Positions 60,130-64,000 of a stretch of 64,000 nt of DNA are shown here, in pieces. The stretch comes from IDS-8 sp040902105. GTDB taxonomy: Bacteria > Pseudomonadota > Gammaproteobacteria > Steroidobacterales > Woeseiaceae. The position numbers and the translations under genes are program-made. Numbering within the stretch: the stretch's first letter is position 1; the number at the start of each line of letters is the position of its first letter. The stretch is taken from positions 62,001 through 126,000 of the forward strand of contig JBBDXW010000033.1 in assembly GCA_040902105.1 (NCBI GenBank), written 5' to 3'. The notes under the pieces are model-generated. The model searched no databases. It was not told where the DNA came from and saw only the letters and a program-made list of their open reading frames with translations.

Positions 60130-61521
60130 TTACGCTTGCCGCTGGCTGTCGTCGTACATTCGGGTCAGGAAATTGCGGATGGCGGGTACCGCTTCCGCTT
60201 CTGTCATCAGTTTCTGCTGCTCGAGAATTTTTGCCATGTCCGCGATCGAGCGCCGGCCGTCGATGAGCGACATGATGTACGAATAGATCTGCGTGGATAA
60301 CGCCTGGGTTCTGAACGACCGGGTGAGCGGCACGGGTTCACTGCCGGTCACGATCCAGTCGGGCAAAGCCCGGTGCCTCGGCGACGGCAACGCGTCACTT
60401 GCTTTCACGGCGGCGAAAGTAAAAACCGTTTCCCGGCGCCCGTGACGGCTTGCCGGCGAGCACATGTAAGGAATCGTTTCCTCCCTGACGTACGGCGCCG
60501 CAAACCCTGATTGCTGTACGATTGAAATCGTCTCTTCAGGACCGTAACGTCGAGCGCGCTCTGCATGCTCGAAAGCCAACGAGCCGAAATTTACCCAACG
60601 GCCGCCGATTTTCAGCAGCCGGTTGATCCGTAATGCCAAAGGCTGCAGATCTTCAGACACGATGTCGATGAGCCACGGTGTTACGACCGTATCGAAGCCG
60701 CCCGGCCGGAATGGCGCACGCAGAACGTCACCCAGTACGAAGTAAAAGTTGTCTCCGAGCGACGCGGGCGCGGCAAGTTTTCGCAGGACCGCAAAGTCAT
60801 CGATTGATTTTGGCGCGATCGGGAATTCGTGGAGTTCAAGCGGCTCGCCTTGCGTCACCGCTTTCGCGATCAGCAGCAACAGCGGGTTGAAGTCCAATGC
60901 GACCGTCAGATCGGCGTTGCAGGTCGTGTGCACGTCGTACGCCAGCCGGCCGGCCCCCGCGCCGAGTACCAGCGTGTTGCCCAATTCCTCGCCGCGGTCG
61001 CCGCGCGCATTCAATGCTCCGCGTATCTCGATTAGCGAGGCCTCGTTCTCAGCCTCGCCCCAGGCCCAGTCGCGGTGCGCGTTGGCATAGTACGTGTTCA
61101 GCCCCTGGTCCCGCGGCAGCCGCGTGCGCAACGCCAGGTGCGACTCGTAACTTGCCTGCATCGACTGGACGTCGATCGGCGTGAGCAAGCGTTGCAGTGC
61201 TTTTCGATGGCCGACGCTGGCTTGCAGTTGCAGTTCGAGACGTTTTCTCGTCTGCGGCAGCAGGTCCCCGGCGTCCAGTTCGGATTTCAGTTGCTGTGCG
61301 TCGTGCGCAAGTCGTTGCAGCTCGAAATGCAGGCGATTGCGCCATTCACTCAAAGATGCGCCGGGATCGGCGAAGAGCCACGGAATGCCGCCAACGGAGG
61401 GGAACCCGGTCTTGCAGCCATCGCAGCGCCAGGAGTCACTTTTCCGAGTCAGCGGGGCCTTGTCACAGCGTGGACAGGCCAACAGGTCCGACAAGCGGCT
61501 CACATCGGGAGTAACGGGCAT
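60130..61521 (-). CDS. Three-part protein: zinc ribbon, N2227-like methyltransferase, PqqD-like tail
   Basis: 463 residues. The N-terminus is a Trm112-like zinc ribbon (LLACPRCDKAPLTRK...WRCDGCKTGFP). The middle is a SAM methyltransferase (NTLVLGAGAGRLAYDVH, DFNPLLLLIAKAV, TVVTPWLIDIVSEDL, LLKIGGRWVNFGSLAF) resembling carnosine N-methyltransferase (N2227, PF07942). The C-terminal 60 residues (SLIDGRRSIADMAKILEQQ...FLTRMYDD) look like a PqqD/peptide-recognition helical domain. Substrate unknown; a peptide or amino acid derivative is a guess. It follows the secreted TAT protein gene behind a terminator. Confidence 0.75.
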   Translation of the reverse strand: MPVTPDVSRLSDLLACPRCDKAPLTRKSDSWRCDGCKTGFPSVGGIPWLFADPGASLSEWRNRLHFELQRLAHDAQQLKSELDAGDLLPQTRKRLELQLQASVGHRKALQRLLTPIDVQSMQASYESHLALRTRLPRDQGLNTYYANAHRDWAWGEAENEASLIEIRGALNARGDRGEELGNTLVLGAGAGRLAYDVHTTCNADLTVALDFNPLLLLIAKAVTQGEPLELHEFPIAPKSIDDFAVLRKLAAPASLGDNFYFVLGDVLRAPFRPGGFDTVVTPWLIDIVSEDLQPLALRINRLLKIGGRWVNFGSLAFEHAERARRYGPEETISIVQQSGFAAPYVREETIPYMCSPASRHGRRETVFTFAAVKASDALPSPRHRALPDWIVTGSEPVPLTRSFRTQALSTQIYSYIMSLIDGRRSIADMAKILEQQKLMTEAEAVPAIRNFLTRMYDDSQRQA

Positions 61522-61574
61522 CGCAAAAATCCGGGCCGAGACCAGCGCGCATTATGGGTTGTTGCACCCGGGAT

Positions 61575-61602
61575 CAAAAGAAGCGCCCGCGAAGCGGGCG
61601 AT
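61575..61602 (-). terminator. Rho-independent terminator downstream of the secreted TAT protein gene
   Basis: CGCCCGC-GAA-GCGGGCG hairpin (61583-61599), followed on the minus strand by CTTCTTTT. It lies between the stop at 61639 and the methyltransferase start at 61521. Confidence 0.8.
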
Positions 61603-61638
61603 CGAGGCCGTTAAGGGATCCGGCCGGGCGATTCCCGA

Positions 61639-63264
61639 TTACGAGGGATTCAAGGGTCCTATGGTGCCGGTGACGATGTTGTTGAACGCCGTCAGGCTGT
61701 CGCGCAGGGTGGTATCGCCAAGGCCGTGATTGGGCAGCACGTTGGCGAAAAGCCCTTCCTCACCGTGCAGCGCCATGTAATTGAGCACCACGGCGTTGAC
61801 GAGCAGGTTCACGTTATTGGCCGCGGGCGTCGCAGTACGTTGCACGGCTGCGCTCGCATCCATGTAACCGATCTGCTGGTGCCGCGCCTGCTGCTCCGGT
61901 GTCCCGCCCCTGAGAACCGCGCGACCCCCGGGGTTGTACACCATGAAGAAAGAGGCCGCGGTTGACGAGTTGTCGCTGTCCCACTCGCATTTGCCGCGCC
62001 CTTCGGGCGAGTTATCGATGGCGCCGTTTGACGACAACGAGCCGTCGCTGAAGACATACAGCATCAGCGGTACGCCTATGCGCGCCGCGTATTCGATGCA
62101 GGCGCCCATACAACGTCCGGCGCGCTCATCCTTGACTTCGCCTTCGCGGCGCATACCGCCATGATAATCGTAGCCGCCCATCTCGATGCAGGCGGCGCCC
62201 GCAAAGCCGTTGATGACCAGTTTCATGACCGATGCCGTTTTGCGGAATTCGCTGCCGTCGGTTCCGCCGTCATTGAATTCGGCGTCCGAGAAGATTCCGC
62301 TTGGGCCCACGATCATCGGATCGTCGGCCGGATCGAGCGGAATTGCGCCAAAGCGGTCAGCAATGTCCGCAGACTTGAGATAGCCGCAACGCACCAGGTC
62401 TTTAACTACGTCAGACGATGTGATCGACTGTCCCGTTTCGGCGATAGTCATTTTCCGGTCGCTGATGCGGTATATCGATTCCAATACGGCGGTTGCTTCC
62501 TCAGGTTCGAGAATGCCGACGAGGTCGCCCGTGTCGACCAGGCCGGTCACGTCACTTGGCCGATCGACCTTGGTTGGCCGCAGTTCGGGATTCATCATTG
62601 TGGCCGGAATCATTGAGTTGCCGCCGGAATCCGTGTTCTCGGTACCAGCCAAGGTCACTATTGAACCATCCGCGCCGGCTCCGGCAATACCGTAGAGCGG
62701 ATTATGCGGATTGTTGGCGGTATCGTTGTCGGAGCGTGCCGGAATAATGGCGCCGTTCAGATTCGCCGCCCGCGCGGGACTCATGCTCGCGAGCATGCCG
62801 CGGAGAAACGCGCTATCCGAATGAAATGCGAGTCCGAAATCGGTGTTCGCAAACGGCAGGCCGCTGACCGGATCGTTGAGACCAGGCACCATGTCGCCCG
62901 GCAGGCCGAGGGTCTCGTAACCCGCGGTGCTCAGGAAATCGAGTTGCCCGCCTTCCTTGCCGACCAGAACGTTCGAACCGGCGATGTTGGCGCCGCCCGC
63001 GAGGTCGAAGCATATGAACGGAATCTTGCCGGCGCCGACGGTGGCGATGTTGCAGGGGTTCGAGAGCAGCGGCGTAAGGTCTCCGGACAATGCGGCGAAC
63101 GCCTGGCGCGGATTCGAGAACAGGCTCATGACGCCGCCGCCCAGGGCAAACGCGGATCCCGTCAGGAAGCCCTGCGCTACAAATTCCCGACGAGTCACCG
63201 GTCGCCGATGGTCTGCATGACGTTGCGGCGCATCGGGATTCCGCATGTTACGTTTCCTGGCCAT
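61639..63264 (-). CDS. TAT-exported protein of DUF1501-like type
   Basis: 541 residues from ATG 63264 (GAGG upstream). The signal is TRREFVAQGFLTGSAFALGGG. The body has ICFDLAGGANIAGSNVLVGKE, then GYDYHGGMRREGEVKD and GVPLMLYVFSDGSLSSNG. These recall DUF1501 proteins, exported by TAT and often linked to secreted or surface proteins in marine bacteria. I cannot assign an activity. It follows the partial gene at the right edge by 43 bases, so the two form an operon. Confidence 0.7.
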   Translation of the reverse strand: MARKRNMRNPDAPQRHADHRRPVTRREFVAQGFLTGSAFALGGGVMSLFSNPRQAFAALSGDLTPLLSNPCNIATVGAGKIPFICFDLAGGANIAGSNVLVGKEGGQLDFLSTAGYETLGLPGDMVPGLNDPVSGLPFANTDFGLAFHSDSAFLRGMLASMSPARAANLNGAIIPARSDNDTANNPHNPLYGIAGAGADGSIVTLAGTENTDSGGNSMIPATMMNPELRPTKVDRPSDVTGLVDTGDLVGILEPEEATAVLESIYRISDRKMTIAETGQSITSSDVVKDLVRCGYLKSADIADRFGAIPLDPADDPMIVGPSGIFSDAEFNDGGTDGSEFRKTASVMKLVINGFAGAACIEMGGYDYHGGMRREGEVKDERAGRCMGACIEYAARIGVPLMLYVFSDGSLSSNGAIDNSPEGRGKCEWDSDNSSTAASFFMVYNPGGRAVLRGGTPEQQARHQQIGYMDASAAVQRTATPAANNVNLLVNAVVLNYMALHGEEGLFANVLPNHGLGDTTLRDSLTAFNNIVTGTIGPLNPS

Positions 63265-63307
63265 ATCTTGTGCCTCGTATCCTTGGCGTTCTCGCCGATT
63301 CAAATTG

Positions 63308-64000
63308 TTACTGGACAAGCGTGACGGCACTGCCGAGAACGGCCGCGCAGAGACCCTTGGCGACGGATCTCGTATCCGCGCCGCTGCCGACCAGACGATC
63401 GACGAGGTTCGCAGGGCGGGTCCCGTCCGTCAGCACGTACCCGAGCTCTTGCTCCAGGTCCACGTAGTCGGGTTGAGTCTGTATCCCGATGCCCATCATG
63501 TTGTCGATCAGCGGCTGAATCACGAGGTCGCGATTCGCTCCCCCATAGGCCGTTGCCGAATCCTGATCGAAATCGAATCCCGGAAAGTACGCAGTGGACA
63601 GATTCGGATCTTCAACCAGTGCGTCGCAGTATTCGATCGCGAGCTGTGCGATCGCGACCTGGTGCGACGCGAGGAAGGCCTCCGGGCTTTCGATCGTCGG
63701 CAAGGACTGCCGAAGGTTCTGGTAAGTCATATCGACGTCGATCTGCTCGGGATCGACCGTCGTGACCGCCGCCATCGTGGCGTTGATCTCGTCGAAGGTG
63801 CGGATGCCGATACGCGGCGCCGCTACCGGTGAATCACTTTGTGTGATGACCAGCGGCGGATCGTCCGTGCGCACAAAGCTCTGCGAACCGAGCAGGTCGA
63901 AGGTCAGGAAGAACTCGTCATCCTGCGGACCTCGCTCGAGCGGCACCACGGCGCCGATATCCGCCAGTGGCTGGCCGAGCTCGCCGAATAGCGTGGCGCT
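63308..64000 (-). CDS. Secreted protein of unknown function (C-terminal part, cut by window edge)
   Basis: The open frame runs off the right edge; 230 residues are visible. The sequence (LPTIESPEAFLASHQVAIAQLAIEYCDALVEDP, then QPLIDNMMGIGIQTQPDYVDLEQELGYVLTDG) is helical with a single conserved-looking cysteine. The visible end has VAKGLCAAVLGSAVTLVQ. No domain is recognised. It sits upstream of the TAT protein gene in the same orientation. Confidence 0.6.
   Translation of the reverse strand, partial: SATLFGELGQPLADIGAVVPLERGPQDDEFFLTFDLLGSQSFVRTDDPPLVITQSDSPVAAPRIGIRTFDEINATMAAVTTVDPEQIDVDMTYQNLRQSLPTIESPEAFLASHQVAIAQLAIEYCDALVEDPNLSTAYFPGFDFDQDSATAYGGANRDLVIQPLIDNMMGIGIQTQPDYVDLEQELGYVLTDGTRPANLVDRLVGSGADTRSVAKGLCAAVLGSAVTLVQ

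Overview
The window is about 64 kb of high-GC chromosomal DNA from a gammaproteobacterium. The evidence is gene order. A block dsbD, aroQ, accB, accC, prmA, a zinc-ribbon protein, dusB, fis, purH, purD (about 8.7-21.4 kb) follows the order I recall from Pseudomonas. rhlB faces trxA-rho as in Escherichia. No rRNA, tRNA, CRISPR array, prophage or intact insertion sequence was seen. Genus cannot be fixed from the sequence; a Woeseiales/Xanthomonadales-like lineage is a guess.

Layout. 0-2 kb: two subunits of a molybdenum hydroxylase (isoquinoline 1-oxidoreductase type, one cut by the window edge), facing an AraC regulator. 2.2-6.7 kb: YdcH-like protein, cysQ, rhlB, trxA, rho. 6.9-21.4 kb: DoxX, moeA, and the long minus-strand housekeeping block for purines, tRNA modification, fatty acid initiation, shikimate and periplasmic thiol chemistry. 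21.7-23.8 kb: groES-groEL behind a perfect CIRCE operator. 24-30 kb: a PEP-CTERM protein, a small Cys-rich secreted protein, an FkbM methyltransferase, a pectic-lyase-like secreted enzyme, a hemerythrin protein, and msrPQ. 30.2-37.4 kb: FrnE-type DsbA protein, ileS with its leader, a conserved hypothetical, an SRPBCC/GyrI-like protein and murI. 37.5-50.7 kb: an M49-like lipoprotein, folE, msrA, M23 peptidase, TPR protein, radical SAM protein, MscS, rhomboid, SRPBCC, MBL hydrolase, a fused enoyl-CoA hydratase/3-hydroxyacyl-CoA dehydrogenase and fdxA. 50.9-57.9 kb: a complete type IV pilus minor-pilin cluster (fimT, pilV, pilW, pilX, pilY1, pilE). 58-64 kb: PhoX, an unusual three-part methyltransferase and two secreted proteins, the last cut by the window edge.

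The most striking observation is upstream of ileS. The leader carries the T-box core GGGTGGTACCGCG, a perfect antiterminator with a UGGUACC bulge, a mutually exclusive Rho-independent terminator, and a Stem I-like region with an AUC (isoleucine) triplet in the specifier position. The ileS it controls is of the long, eukaryote-like type 2. T-boxes are a Gram-positive regulatory device, so riboswitch and synthetase together look like one transferred unit in a gammaproteobacterium.

The intergenic spaces are rich in short palindromic elements. Six paired inverted REP-like units share the core GTCGCCCGCAATGGCGGGC. There are also at least four other 80-100 bp inverted-repeat elements. Molybdenum enzymes recur (the hydroxylase and MsrP) with moeA in the same window. 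Thiol/methionine redox repair is also heavily represented (trxA, dsbD, a TlpA-like protein, FrnE, msrA, msrPQ).
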